64,000 nucleotides of DNA from Saprospiraceae bacterium. Its GTDB lineage: Bacteria; Bacteroidota; Bacteroidia; Chitinophagales; Saprospiraceae. The position numbers were made by a program, and so were the translations under genes. The stretch spans positions 1 to 64,000 of the forward strand of contig JAHDBJ010000023.1 in NCBI GenBank assembly GCA_020630435.1. Direction: 5' to 3'. The notes under the pieces are model-generated. The model was not told the origin of the DNA. It was given only the letters and a program-made list of their open reading frames with translations, and made no database searches. Every line of letters begins with the position of its first letter. The first letter of the stretch is position 1. This document shows positions 53,319-64,000 of the stretch, one piece after another.

Positions 53319-54212
53319 CTATGCATTTACCCAATCAATTCCTCGTTTCAATTTAGAAAGGGTATTCGCTTCTGCGCTTCCCTCTTCTGTCTGAAAATCA
53401 TAAATCCAACTGGCTTGTTGTGGTAAACTCATTAGTATTGATTCGATACGTCCTCCTGTATCTAATCCAAATTTAGTACCTTTATCCCAAACTAAGTTAA
53501 ATTCAACATACCTACCACGACGAACCAATTGCCATTGCTTTTCTCGCTGCGTAAAGGCTTTATTTTTATTTTCATTTAAAAAGCCTAAGTATAGAGGCGC
53601 AAAGGTTTCTCCTACCGATTTAACAAATTCAAACAAGCGTTCTTTAGACATCCCTTCTTTACCATTTAAGCGATCAAAAAATATCCCTCCAATACCTCTT
53701 GTTTCTTCACGGTGTTTGATATAAAAATATTCATCTGCCCAGCCTTTGAATTTAGGGTAAAACTGTAAGTGGTGTTCATCGCAAACTTCTTGTAAGGTTT
53801 GGTGAAAAAGTGTAGCTTCTTCATCTACTATATAATGAGGCGTCAAATCAATACCACCTCCAAACCACCATATCCCATTATCCATTTCAAAATAACGCAC
53901 ATTCATATGAATAATTGGAACATGAGGATTTTTAGGATGCAGCACTATAGATACACCTGTAGCATAAAATTTTGTCTTTTCTATTTTTAGTGCCTTCCGG
54001 ATTTTTTTAGGCAATTTGCCATGTACAGCAGAATAATTTACACCGCCTTTTTCAATATGCTGACCTTCTATAATTCTAGTACGTCCACCCCCTCCTTTCG
54101 CTCGTTCCCAAAGGTCTTCTCTAAAATTATTCCCATCTACTTTTTCTAGTGCTTTACATATATTATCCTGTAAGCTCATAAAATAGCCTGATATCTCTTC
54201 TTTTGTTGGCAT
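53319..54212 (-). CDS. hemF: Oxygen-dependent coproporphyrinogen-III oxidase
   Basis: The 297-residue product matches HemF across its length, including HMNVRYFEMDNGIWWFGGGIDLTPHY, FKGWADEYFYIKHR, RGIGGIFFDRLN and the C-terminal YVEFNLVWDKGTKFGLDTGGR. It converts coproporphyrinogen III to protoporphyrinogen IX using oxygen, indicating an aerobic heme pathway. The gene is 7 bp downstream of engB and likely cotranscribed. Confidence 0.95.
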   Translation of the reverse strand: MPTKEEISGYFMSLQDNICKALEKVDGNNFREDLWERAKGGGGRTRIIEGQHIEKGGVNYSAVHGKLPKKIRKALKIEKTKFYATGVSIVLHPKNPHVPIIHMNVRYFEMDNGIWWFGGGIDLTPHYIVDEEATLFHQTLQEVCDEHHLQFYPKFKGWADEYFYIKHREETRGIGGIFFDRLNGKEGMSKERLFEFVKSVGETFAPLYLGFLNENKNKAFTQREKQWQLVRRGRYVEFNLVWDKGTKFGLDTGGRIESILMSLPQQASWIYDFQTEEGSAEANTLSKLKRGIDWVNA

Positions 54213-54219
54213 CGCTTTA

Positions 54220-54828
54220 TTATAAATGATCTTTAAAAGATTGGTTTATTTTTCCTATAAATTCTAAAAGTTCGGTTTTCCCTATCTTCTTATTAGAAGA
54301 CGTGACAAAGTACTCTGGTAGGGTATTCCAAGTCTCTAGCATTTTTTCTTTGAATTGCTCGATATTATTTTCTACAGTTGCTGGTTTAGATTTATCTGAT
54401 TTTGTAAAAATCAAAATGAAGGGAATTTGCATTTCTCCCATCCAATTGATAAAATCAATATCAATCTGCTGTGGCAAAATATTGGAGTCAATAAGAATAA
54501 AGGCACATTGTAATTGTTCTCTTAATTTGAGAAAATTCTGTATCATTTTTTCCCATTCCTTCCGCTTCGTTTTGGAAATTTTGGCGTAACCATAACCAGG
54601 CAAATCTACAATATACCAGCTATTATCAATCAAATAATAATTGAGCATCTGTGTTTTGCCAGGTTTATTTGAAGTTCGTGCTAAAGCCTTTCGACCACAA
54701 AGTGCATTGATTAAAGAAGATTTTCCTACATTTGACCTTCCTATAAAAGCATACTCTGGTTTAAAATCTTTAGGGCATAAATTCACCTTGGGAAAACTAC
54801 CTATGTAATCTGCATAATTTATTTTCAT
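54220..54828 (-). CDS. engB: Ribosome biogenesis GTPase EngB (YsxC/YihA)
   Basis: The 202-residue GTPase has G1 GRSNVGKSSLI, G3 DLPGYG, G4 TKSD and the family's N-terminal strand. It assists large ribosomal subunit assembly. Length and order of motifs are typical. Confidence 0.94.
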   Translation of the reverse strand: MKINYADYIGSFPKVNLCPKDFKPEYAFIGRSNVGKSSLINALCGRKALARTSNKPGKTQMLNYYLIDNSWYIVDLPGYGYAKISKTKRKEWEKMIQNFLKLREQLQCAFILIDSNILPQQIDIDFINWMGEMQIPFILIFTKSDKSKPATVENNIEQFKEKMLETWNTLPEYFVTSSNKKIGKTELLEFIGKINQSFKDHL

Positions 54829-55052
54829 TTCTCAATTCGTAAAGTATCAATCACTATTTTAAAAATACTGTTTGATTCGTGATTTTCAAATCTAAAAAAT
54901 CTATATCTTGCATCTTCATTAATAGATTATTAAATAATTGACACATGATTCTTTTTTATATAATTTGCTCTTGATTTTGGTTTGCAAAGGTAAAAGATAA
55001 TTTGCGAATAACCCACGCCCTTTCCATTTATACCTTCTAAAAAAAAACTCTT

Positions 55053-55709
55053 ATGAAGAAACTACTACTAATAAGCATTTTTTGTCTATGTTATACCTTA
55101 CTCATTGCGCAAAGGATGGGGATAAGAATTGGTCTAAGCCAATCAAAATTCACATCTGACTTAATAGAAATAGGTCAAACAAGTGAGTTCAATTCTTTAA
55201 AATTTCAAACGGACGATGTCAAGAATGGGCTTCATTTTGGTTTAATAGCTCAATATGAGCTTGGCAAAATATTCTTTATTCAGCCAGAAGTCTTATTTAA
55301 TTTCAATCAAATCAATTATTATGTTGAAGAAATCACCCTCGAAGGCGGAAATGTTGTAGCTACTTACAAAGAAACCTATACTAGAGCAGATGTTCCTATT
55401 TCTATTGGTTTAAAACTTATATTTGTTCGGCTTTATGTAGGCGGTATTGCACATTTTAATATAGATTATTACAGCGATTTTGAAGATAATTTTAAAAATT
55501 ATAAACCTAATTATAAACTTCCTAATTTTGGTTGGCATTATGGTATGGGCATTGACTTACCTTTATCAAAAAAAATGAGACTCTTAGTCGATATTAAACA
55601 TGAAAAAAGTATTGATGATTTTGGAGATGGATTTGAATTTGAACAACAAACAAATTCTATAGATCAATATTTCCATCGTCATGTTTTAAGTGCAGGCTTA
55701 ATATTCTAA
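55053..55709 (+). CDS. Outer-membrane beta-barrel (porin-like) protein
   Basis: The 218-residue protein has a signal peptide (ending LLIAQR) and repeated amphipathic strands, beginning GIRIGLSQSKF and FGLIAQYELGKIFFIQPEV, ending in aromatic GLIF as expected for an outer-membrane barrel. Substrate unknown. It stands alone before groL. Confidence 0.78.
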   Translation: MKKLLLISIFCLCYTLLIAQRMGIRIGLSQSKFTSDLIEIGQTSEFNSLKFQTDDVKNGLHFGLIAQYELGKIFFIQPEVLFNFNQINYYVEEITLEGGNVVATYKETYTRADVPISIGLKLIFVRLYVGGIAHFNIDYYSDFEDNFKNYKPNYKLPNFGWHYGMGIDLPLSKKMRLLVDIKHEKSIDDFGDGFEFEQQTNSIDQYFHRHVLSAGLIF

Positions 55710-55716
55710 TAAACAT

Positions 55717-55750
55717 AAAGCAGGAAATCAGTAACTTGATTCCCTGCTTT
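55717..55750. terminator. Terminator between barrel protein and groL
   Basis: AAAGCAGGAAATCA at 55717-55730 pairs with TGATTCCCTGCTTT at 55737-55750 with one mismatch. It can serve the convergent genes on both sides. Confidence 0.7.
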
Positions 55751-55776
55751 TTATAAATTCGAAGTACACTTTTTTC

Positions 55777-57438
<1,662 letters not shown>

Positions 57439-57482
57439 TCAAATAGTAGATTTAGACTTCATAAAGTCTAAAATCATTTTTT

Positions 57483-57755
57483 TTATCCTAAGACTACTAG
57501 GACATCATCCTCACGCATAATTAAGTAATCATTGCCTTCATAAGATAATTCTTGTCCAGCATACTTGCCATAAAGCACCGTATCGCCAACTTTAACGGTC
57601 AATTTGTTACCATCTTTACCTGGTCCTACAGCAACGATCTCACCACGTTGTGGTTTTTCTTTTGCTGTATCTGGAATGATGATTCCTCCTGCTGTTTTTT
57701 CTTCTGCGGGAGAAGGCTTCACGACAACTCTATCGTTAATAGGTTTCATTTTCAT
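57483..57755 (-). CDS. groS: Co-chaperonin GroES
   Basis: The 90-residue product has the mobile loop [21 protein letters not shown] and [10 protein letters not shown] typical of GroES. No CIRCE operator was found upstream. Several short palindromes lie ~165-225 bp upstream of the start, between groS and secG. Confidence 0.96.
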   Translation of the reverse strand: MKMKPINDRVVVKPSPAEEKTAGGIIIPDTAKEKPQRGEIVAVGPGKDGNKLTVKVGDTVLYGKYAGQELSYEGNDYLIMREDDVLVVLG

Positions 57756-58069
57756 TTTGTAATATTTTGTAATATTGATTATATGAATTTGAGATTAGAA
57801 ATTATTCTAATAATTTACATCTTACTTGGTCAATTTTTTTGCCAATTCAGTAAATAATGACAGATTTTCAGTAAGAGGGTGCAAAAATGCAAAAAAATGG
57901 GTAAGTAGGCTATTTTTCATTGTCAAAATGACAAAAAAAGTGTCGCTAAGGACAATTTTGCAGTCTAGACTAGCGCTATTGGTTTCACAACAATAAAAAT
58001 GCCTGTTTTGAAATATTTCCAAAACAGGCATTTTTTAGATTATTTTTTATTCTTTGCAGAAAAAACTAG
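57756..58069. other. groS-secG intergenic region with clustered palindromes
   Basis: A 314-bp gap between two minus-strand genes. It holds short palindromes TTGTCA-aaa-TGACAA (57920-57934), TGTC-gctaag-GACA (57941-57954), AGTCTAGACT (57962-57971) and TAGCGCTA (57971-57978), followed by the secG terminator at 57995-58035. The groES promoter lies here; a TTGACC-like element reading leftward sits near 57828-57833. Confidence 0.45.
57995..58035 (-). terminator. Intrinsic terminator of the secG operon
   Basis: AAAAATGCCTGTTTTG at 57995-58010 pairs perfectly with CAAAACAGGCATTTTT at 58020-58035, T-rich at its end on the minus strand. It lies 35 bp after the secG stop. Confidence 0.8.
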
Positions 58070-58348
58070 CTACTGCTGAGAAGGTAAGTTATTAATAACA
58101 TCAGACCCTTCAACTCCTGACACGCCACCAATCATTAGACTGGCAATTATACACAGTACAAATAAAGCTATTGCTAAATACCATGTAGCTTTTTCTATAA
58201 AATCTGTTGATTTTGCAGCACCGAACATTTGGTTACCCGCTCCTCCAAAAGTAGAATCTAATCCTCCACCTTTAGGGTTTTGAATCAATACTGCCCCCAT
58301 CAATAATACTCCTACTAGGGCAATTAAAATAACCATTAATGTTAACAT
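58070..58348 (-). CDS. secG: Preprotein translocase subunit SecG
   Basis: The 92-residue protein has two transmembrane helices (about 2-22 and 49-72) and the conserved IQNPKGGGLDSTFGG loop. It is the SecYEG accessory subunit. It is last in a minus-strand unit. Confidence 0.93.
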   Translation of the reverse strand: MLTLMVILIALVGVLLMGAVLIQNPKGGGLDSTFGGAGNQMFGAAKSTDFIEKATWYLAIALFVLCIIASLMIGGVSGVEGSDVINNLPSQQ

Positions 58349-58390
58349 GATTGGATAATTTTAGATTATGGTTCAGAACACGGATACTAG

Positions 58391-59773
58391 TTAGCCTTCT
58401 GAATCCTTTAATTTTTTCAATTTTTCAATTTCGGCTGCAAAGTACGTATTTTTTTTTGGAAAAATCAAACTTAAACGCTTATACATTTTGATTGCTTTCT
58501 TATACTTTCCTTGTTGAGCCAAAATTTTAGCATAGGTTTCTGAAAAAACTTCTTTATTTAGTTTCAAACTCTCTTCAGCCATCGCAACGATGCGTTTCTT
58601 TCTAGAAAGTTTTTTAGGTTTGAGCGTTTTATTTTTAGTACGCAGTAATTTTTCTAAACGTTTGCTTTCTCTTGGTTTCTTTTTGTTTTTTATTTTATCT
58701 TCAGATTTCTCAACTACTTTAAATGTCGGAGTTGGTGCTTTGAGTTGTTGTAACCAACTACTAAACGAAATTTTTGGTTCTGGTTGAATTCTAGATTCTG
58801 CTGTAGTAGAAGGTATTGAGTCCACTTTTTCTTTAATATGTTTAGACTGTTGGTTTAGAACCTCCTCATTGGTGATTTCAAAAGCTACTTTATCCTTCAT
58901 TTTCTCTTTAACTTGTTTCTGTTGAAGATCGAATAGGGTCTTTTCTATCTCTTCTTCTATCAATCGCTCTTCGCTACGTTTTGACAAATAAGATTCTACC
59001 GATTCATTAACATCAAAAAGTTGCCTTACGGCTAATTCAAGGGGTTTTTCTACTATTTCATGTTTTGGCTCTAGGGCGATATACTTTTGCAAATAGACTT
59101 CAATTTCTCCATTTATAGAAAATACATTGACGAGTGGTAAATTTCTAGTAATAAAATCTTCTTCCAATATTTCAGGTATTAGCCCTGTATCCTCAAAATA
59201 CCTTTTTGTTTCACCTAATAGATTCGAGTTATTGGGCAGTAAAACTTTTTCCTCCTCTGGTAATAATTCTTCTACCTCCGTGGGATACAGTCCTGCGATT
59301 TCAAAACTAGCTGGCAAATAATCAAACGTAAATTCTTCTGGTTTTTCTAATACCTCTTCAAATGTAAAAACTTCGTTTTCTTCTTGAATTAAAGGAAAAT
59401 CAAAATGGTCATTATCGCCTTTTTGATTCGCCTTAAAACTATCACTTAAATCTAAAAATTCATCTGCATTTTCATCTCTAATAATTTCTAATTCATCAAT
59501 TTCTTTTAACTCTAAAAAATCAAAGGCTTCTGCTCCCTCTTGTTTATTGTGAATTAAATTATAAAGATGGTTTCGATTAACAGCATAGGCTGCAGCTAAT
59601 TGCAAATTTCTTTGATAGTCTTGATGTCCTTCTAATTGACTCTTTTTTAACAAAAGGTATCTAAGATTTTGACAATAAGGGTACTGCACCACCATTGTCT
59701 TTAACTCTTGGTAAGTAATTTGATATAAATGTGTTGGATTTTTAATAAAATCCAAGAAACTATCCGTATTCAT
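58391..59773 (-). CDS. Hypothetical protein with C-terminal TPR-like helices
   Basis: The 460-residue protein starts with a conserved-looking helical block (TYQELKTMVVQYPYCQNLRY), continues with an acidic low-complexity middle, and ends with TPR-like helices KLNKEVFSETYAKILAQQGK and YKKAIKMYKRLSLIFP. Bacteroidota commonly carry such a gene between lptE and secG; function is unknown. Confidence 0.7.
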   Translation of the reverse strand: MNTDSFLDFIKNPTHLYQITYQELKTMVVQYPYCQNLRYLLLKKSQLEGHQDYQRNLQLAAAYAVNRNHLYNLIHNKQEGAEAFDFLELKEIDELEIIRDENADEFLDLSDSFKANQKGDNDHFDFPLIQEENEVFTFEEVLEKPEEFTFDYLPASFEIAGLYPTEVEELLPEEEKVLLPNNSNLLGETKRYFEDTGLIPEILEEDFITRNLPLVNVFSINGEIEVYLQKYIALEPKHEIVEKPLELAVRQLFDVNESVESYLSKRSEERLIEEEIEKTLFDLQQKQVKEKMKDKVAFEITNEEVLNQQSKHIKEKVDSIPSTTAESRIQPEPKISFSSWLQQLKAPTPTFKVVEKSEDKIKNKKKPRESKRLEKLLRTKNKTLKPKKLSRKKRIVAMAEESLKLNKEVFSETYAKILAQQGKYKKAIKMYKRLSLIFPKKNTYFAAEIEKLKKLKDSEG

Positions 59774-59888
59774 AACTATGCTGCTGTTTCCTCTTGTATT
59801 CGTCTAATTATTAAAAATACAAATATTGTTCATAATAGACAAATATGAATTAATCAAAATTGTTGATTACTTTCCCCTTACTAAAACC

Positions 59889-60383
59889 TTACCAATTTGT
59901 GAACGCCTTATTGTAAATATCTTCCAATAATTGATCATGAATATTATTAATCAGTTCGTCCTGTACATCCAATAAGTTTTCACCACTAGCATACTCTGCT
60001 GGAAAATTAAAACTAGATTTCCAGTTATTTTTAGGGTTCGTATTATCAATATACTCTACTGAATAATATATGGTCAACCTATTAAATGCTGTTAACTCTC
60101 CTGGCTGAGGAGCTTCTGATGTTACCCGAAACCCTGTAATTGCACCTTTAAATTCAACATCAGGATCGACATCCGTTTGTACTAAGCTGGTTTGTTGTCG
60201 GATTTTATTTCTAAGTGCTTCACAAAACTGTTGTGTAATGTTGATTGGTGCATTATTTGCTTGATGCACAAAAGTCTCTACATAAAAAGTCTTAACTTCT
60301 GGTGGTATACTGATTCCGCTAAACGTATAACAACCCAACGAACATATCACTACTGTAATTAGTAATAGTTTTAGTATTTTCAT
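59889..60383 (-). CDS. LPS assembly lipoprotein LptE-like
   Basis: The 164-residue protein has a lipobox (ICSLGC) and an LptE-like alpha/beta pattern: SGISIPPEVKTFYVETF, then VDPDVEFKGAITGFRVTSEA and FNRLTIYYSVEYID. In Bacteroidota these proteins plug LptD in the outer membrane for LPS assembly. It is 58 bp downstream of a barrel-protein gene on the same strand. Confidence 0.8.
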   Translation of the reverse strand: MKILKLLLITVVICSLGCYTFSGISIPPEVKTFYVETFVHQANNAPINITQQFCEALRNKIRQQTSLVQTDVDPDVEFKGAITGFRVTSEAPQPGELTAFNRLTIYYSVEYIDNTNPKNNWKSSFNFPAEYASGENLLDVQDELINNIHDQLLEDIYNKAFTNW

Positions 60384-60441
60384 TTATCTATTTTTCTCTT
60401 AGAAACGGTATTATAATCAACTTAGCTGTGTCTTTTTAATA

Positions 60442-61110
60442 TTATTTATTAAACCTAAAGCCAAGTGTAATTTCAAGTGTTGTGTTGGTCACTCTTTGTT
60501 CTGATAAATTGACAGGCTCGTTTGTGATACTATTAAAGTAAACGCCAGGTGGCACAAAAATTTGCCTTGAAATATCAGGGTTCAACTCTACATCAAACAG
60601 TATAGCCCTACCTTCCATAATAGGAAATATGAATCCACCTCCAAGCGATAATCCATAATTAAAATTATTTACATATTGTTCTACATTACTATACAATAAT
60701 GCCGCAGAAAGTGTATAATCTAGTCGTAATCCCATTTTGTAATACCATCCCATTTTTTCAGAAAGATCATTATAACTTTTAGCCCCCAATACAAGTGCTA
60801 AATTTTTAAACTCGTTTTTTAACCTTCTCCTAGGAAATGTTATCCCATTTGTAGGATTAATATATTCATTTGTAACAATTGCACTGCCTTTATTGTGATA
60901 GCCTAGTTGCCCATAAATAACAAGTTGCCCCGTTTCTGCCATATTTTCTACAAAAACATCTCCACTCCAAGAAAATAAAGCTTCCCTTTGTGAATTATCC
61001 CAACGCTGTGTACCAATTGACAGTCCCCCTTTTACTCCCCATACGGTTTGAGTATATGCTGTATATGCAAATACCAATAATATGAATACTAAAATTGTTT
61101 TTTTTATCAT
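60442..61110 (-). CDS. Outer-membrane beta-barrel protein
   Basis: The 222-residue product has a signal peptide (ending AYTQ) and an 8-strand-type barrel pattern, including VWGVKGGLSIGTQRWDN and TLEITLGFRFN at the C-terminus. Function unknown. It follows the EI24 gene after 15 bp. Confidence 0.75.
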   Translation of the reverse strand: MIKKTILVFILLVFAYTAYTQTVWGVKGGLSIGTQRWDNSQREALFSWSGDVFVENMAETGQLVIYGQLGYHNKGSAIVTNEYINPTNGITFPRRRLKNEFKNLALVLGAKSYNDLSEKMGWYYKMGLRLDYTLSAALLYSNVEQYVNNFNYGLSLGGGFIFPIMEGRAILFDVELNPDISRQIFVPPGVYFNSITNEPVNLSEQRVTNTTLEITLGFRFNK

Positions 61111-61125
61111 AAAAAAAATCGTCTG

Positions 61126-61923
61126 TTATGCAATTACTTTCTGTTGTAATTTCTCTACTGTTCCAATAGTAGATGCAATAGTGCTAAGTGGTGGAGCTAA
61201 TAATAAGCCTATAATTGGAATAAATAATAAACCTAAATATACCAACCCAGAACCAATAGCTAGTCCTTTATTCGAACGTGCAAAACGTATGCTCTCCTTT
61301 ACATTGAAATGTCGTTCAGCTGTAAAATCCATTACCCCCATACCAGCATAATATGATTGTACTGCAAAAATCAATATTGTTGTAAATAAAGTCAATAAAG
61401 GAATAAATCCCAATAAACTTAACAAAACGACCCAGAATAATTCTCCTAGTATCATACTTATAGACATTCTAACTCCTCTCCAGATACTTTTCATATTTGC
61501 ACCAAGGCTCTGGCTTTCAAATTTCTGTTGTGTTAAATGTTCTTCAATTTTTTGTGACAAAGGACTCATAAAGGGGCCCACTAAGATAAGTATAATATAT
61601 TTATATAATATCAAAGCTATCGCAATGATAAAAATTCCTCCTAAAGCTGTTCCTATTTTATTTATGACAGTTGCTCCCCATTCAAAAGGATACCAACTTG
61701 TCATCCAACCGCCAATATCATCCGATAAAAACCAAGCCGTTCCAAAAACTATTCCTCCAAGAAACAAACTCAATAATCCAGGCACTACTAAATAGCCCCA
61801 TAGTTTCAACTTGGAAATTAAACCAAAGGCACGACCATAATTCGTTATCCCATTTAAAATAGAAGCTAACATAAACTGAAAGGTTTTTTTGAAGTATTTA
61901 AATCTGCCTAAAATGTTGGACAT
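61126..61923 (-). CDS. EI24/CysZ-like membrane protein
   Basis: The 265-residue protein has about five or six transmembrane segments and the EI24 pattern KLWGYLVVPGLLSLFLGGIV, LILVGPFMSPLSQKIEEHL and the FSARxxWN-like IRFARSNKGLAIGSGLVYLG. EI24/CysZ proteins are linked to sulfate or small-solute transport. It overlaps the upstream DUF6089 gene by 16 bp. Confidence 0.8.
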   Translation of the reverse strand: MSNILGRFKYFKKTFQFMLASILNGITNYGRAFGLISKLKLWGYLVVPGLLSLFLGGIVFGTAWFLSDDIGGWMTSWYPFEWGATVINKIGTALGGIFIIAIALILYKYIILILVGPFMSPLSQKIEEHLTQQKFESQSLGANMKSIWRGVRMSISMILGELFWVVLLSLLGFIPLLTLFTTILIFAVQSYYAGMGVMDFTAERHFNVKESIRFARSNKGLAIGSGLVYLGLLFIPIIGLLLAPPLSTIASTIGTVEKLQQKVIA

Positions 61924-62774
61924 CCATTTTTCCCTCTACGACCTCTACTTCCAACTAAGCCATTATCCAAGAAATTATAAGAAATCGTGATACCACTCAT
62001 TGTATACCAATCATTGTTGCTAGGATCACCCCTTTGTTGTCCATCGCTAAAGGTTGCACCTGATAAATTTCTATCAGAAAGTGCCACTGCAGCTTCTCCA
62101 AATGTTCCTCCTCTTGCTTGAAGCAATTCATCAGCATCTACATAAGTTGTACTAACATCATCCAAATAATCAGTAAAGGTTCTACGTATTCCTACTTCTA
62201 TACCTATTGTCCAAAGATCATTAATAGCATATTTTAAGCCTGCTCCTACAGGTATTGCAAATTGAGTCAGATCATAAAAATCACGCTCTGGATAACTTGC
62301 CAGCCCCTGACCTTCTGTTCCTAAGGATCTCAAATCATACCATTGTCCTTGATACTCTGCTTGTGGGTTAAATTTGTAATATGTAATTCCTGCAAAGACA
62401 TAAGGAGAGAAAACACGTTCAAGGTTATAGGGTTGAAACCCTAATATATTAAACTCTCCTATCAAGCTAAATTCTAGTATATTTGATCGAAAATCTAGAT
62501 TTCGATTAACCCGTCCATTATCACTTGAATTTGCATCATCTCCAGATATTTGTCCATAATTAACACTGAACTTTGCGCCCATCCAATCGTTTATATTATA
62601 TCGTGCAAAGCCACCAAATGCAATGTGCGTCTCTTTTAATAAAGGACTGATACCGCTAGACATTAAGTCTCCTTGATAATTTGAGGCTCCTCCCATTAGT
62701 CCTACTTCAAAATGCTGGGCTTGTAGATGACTAAATAAAAAACAAATGAAAAAAATTGCTGGTAAACGTCTCAT
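61908..62774 (-). CDS. DUF6089 outer-membrane protein
   Basis: The 288-residue protein has a signal peptide (ending SHLQAQ) and the DUF6089-type start FEVGLMGGASNYQGDL, followed by barrel strands such as FGGFARYNINDWMGAKFSVNYG and FSPYVFAGITYYKFNP. It lacks an aromatic last residue in the usual place, ending in NGCPTF. It is first in a six-gene minus-strand unit reaching secG. Confidence 0.82.
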   Translation of the reverse strand: MRRLPAIFFICFLFSHLQAQHFEVGLMGGASNYQGDLMSSGISPLLKETHIAFGGFARYNINDWMGAKFSVNYGQISGDDANSSDNGRVNRNLDFRSNILEFSLIGEFNILGFQPYNLERVFSPYVFAGITYYKFNPQAEYQGQWYDLRSLGTEGQGLASYPERDFYDLTQFAIPVGAGLKYAINDLWTIGIEVGIRRTFTDYLDDVSTTYVDADELLQARGGTFGEAAVALSDRNLSGATFSDGQQRGDPSNNDWYTMSGITISYNFLDNGLVGSRGRRGKNGCPTF

Positions 62775-62961
62775 TAATTTGTAATTTTATTTGAATGTTT
62801 ATGTATTTAAAAATAAAGCTCTAAAGCATTTGCTATTTAAATAAATTTAACGCTTTTAAACGTTGGTTTATGCACAAAAATAAAGATAATTTCATTTCAA
62901 AATTTATTATTTTGATAAAATAGCTTAAATTTTCCAATTACTGCACCTTAATTAAATCGTA

Positions 62962-64000
62962 ATGAAAAATAAACGGAAAGCAATTTTATGGTTTAGACAA
63001 GATCTTCGTTTACATGATAATGAAGCTCTAGTCGATGCCTTACGCCATACTGATGAGGTTGTACCAGTCTATGTTTTTGATGAGCGAATTTTTAAAGGTA
63101 TTACCAAATATGGTTTTCCAAAAACAGGAAAATTTAGAGCTAAATTTATCTTAGAATCTATTTTAGATTTAAAACAGAATTTACAAAAAATAGGAAGTGA
63201 CCTAGTTATTCGTATAGGAAAACCAGAAGAAGAGGTTGCCCAAATAGCTTCATCTTGTCAATCTAGTTGGGTGTTTTGTAATCGAGAACGTACAAAAGAT
63301 GAGGTTTTTGTTCAAGATCATCTCGAGAAAAATCTATGGGCCATCGGACAAGAGTTGAGGTATTCTAGAGGCAAAATGTTGTATTATACACAGGACTTAC
63401 CCTTTCCAATAAGTCATTCTCCTGAAAGTTTCACACATTTTAGAAAAGAAGTTGAAAAAATAGTGCGTGTTCGAGAACCACTTGATCCTATTGATAATTT
63501 ACAATTTCCTAATGTAAATATCCAAGTTGGCAGCATTCCAGAATTATCCGAGCTAGGACATCAAGATTTTGAATCTGATCCTAGAAGTGTTCTAGATTTC
63601 AAAGGAGGTGAAACTGACGCTCTTGAACGTTTAGATGATTTTTTTAGTAATGGTGGCATTCAAAATTATGCTAAAACAAAAGATAATTTAACGGGTATAG
63701 ATTATTCTTCCAAACTTTCTCCTTGGCTTTCTCAAGGTTGCCTTTCTCCTAAATTATTATTCCAAAAATTAAAAAAGCATGGAAATAAAAATCGAAAAAA
63801 TAAAAAAGCAGTACATAGCTTTTTCTTAGAACTTATGTGGCGAGACTTCTATCGCTTGATGGGTAAAAAACACGAATATAAAATCTTCCAAAAGACTGGT
63901 ATTAGGGGAAATATTGAGAAAGAACTGGATGATAACCTTGAATTATTTGAAAAATGGGCTTCTGGTAATACAGGGATTCCTTTTGTAGATGCCAATATGC
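62962..64000 (+). CDS. DASH-family cryptochrome/photolyase (3' end outside window)
   Basis: The first ~346 codons are visible. The product begins KAILWFRQDLRLHDNEAL, the photolyase/cryptochrome signature that binds the antenna cofactor, and continues to the FAD-binding domain: HSFFLELMWRDFYRLM and LFEKWASGNTGIPFVDAN. The spacing and motifs fit the DASH subfamily, which repairs cyclobutane dimers mainly in single-stranded DNA. The start ATG at 62962 is well supported; the gene is divergent from the DUF6089 operon. Confidence 0.92.
   Translation, partial: MKNKRKAILWFRQDLRLHDNEALVDALRHTDEVVPVYVFDERIFKGITKYGFPKTGKFRAKFILESILDLKQNLQKIGSDLVIRIGKPEEEVAQIASSCQSSWVFCNRERTKDEVFVQDHLEKNLWAIGQELRYSRGKMLYYTQDLPFPISHSPESFTHFRKEVEKIVRVREPLDPIDNLQFPNVNIQVGSIPELSELGHQDFESDPRSVLDFKGGETDALERLDDFFSNGGIQNYAKTKDNLTGIDYSSKLSPWLSQGCLSPKLLFQKLKKHGNKNRKNKKAVHSFFLELMWRDFYRLMGKKHEYKIFQKTGIRGNIEKELDDNLELFEKWASGNTGIPFVDANM

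Overview
The window is AT-rich chromosomal DNA from a Bacteroidota bacterium, most likely a member of the Saprospirales (Aureispira-like), although the exact genus cannot be fixed from sequence alone. The signs are type IX secretion (T9SS) C-terminal sorting tails, DUF2851, DUF5686 and DUF6089 proteins, an ELWxxDGT-repeat protein, the secG-groS-groL neighbourhood, and very few GC-rich stretches. No rRNA, tRNA, CRISPR array, prophage or intact insertion sequence was found.

Layout. 1-7.6 kb: the start of a lipoprotein with 25-residue repeats, a DUF2851 protein, an ELWxxDGT-repeat T9SS protein wedged between two copies of an old gene junction, exonuclease III, and a DUF5686 outer-membrane protein. 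8-11.4 kb: two ECF sigma factors, one with a probable membrane anti-sigma partner. 11.5-20 kb: an IS5-type remnant, small secreted proteins, a Prc-type protease and an S9 peptidase. 20-33 kb: DNA repair (AlkA-type glycosylase, DinB), DEAD-box helicase, phosphopantetheinyl transferase, cell-wall enzymes (glucosaminidase with LysM, MltG), gamma-glutamyltransferase and a membrane-anchored subtilase. 33-41 kb: permease, TonB-like protein, then a region of decayed genes (SUMT, nirB and alpha/beta hydrolase relics) surrounding a small candidate RiPP locus, followed by a MocR regulator and a papain-like peptidase. 41-49 kb: a double-AAA protein, SPFH protein, leucine-rich repeat protein, tail-collar protein and ferritin. 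49-64 kb: mostly housekeeping genes: rarA, the pheA/DAHP synthase operon, queE, hemF, engB, groL-groS, and a six-gene minus-strand unit from the DUF6089 barrel through EI24, a second barrel, LptE and a TPR protein to secG; a DASH cryptochrome is cut by the window end.

Two observations deserve most attention. First, the pheA-DAHP synthase/chorismate mutase operon is preceded by a short leader ORF packed with Phe and Tyr codons, a terminator hairpin with a 9-T tail, and a sequence that could form an antiterminator. This is the layout of ribosome-mediated attenuation. Second, a 46-residue peptide with a double-glycine leader lies immediately upstream of an HExxH protein resembling the alpha-ketoglutarate-dependent HExxH peptide beta-hydroxylases. 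Two hairpins separate the two genes. The locus has no visible transporter or other modifying enzyme, so it may be a minimal or degenerate RiPP system.

Other structure not explained by genes: two copies of a ~162-bp palindromic element 20 kb apart with a compensatory base-pair change at the apex (MITE-like), a duplicated DUF2851/xth junction flanking the ELWxxDGT gene, and a dinB gene whose only available ATG would remove the catalytic aspartate.
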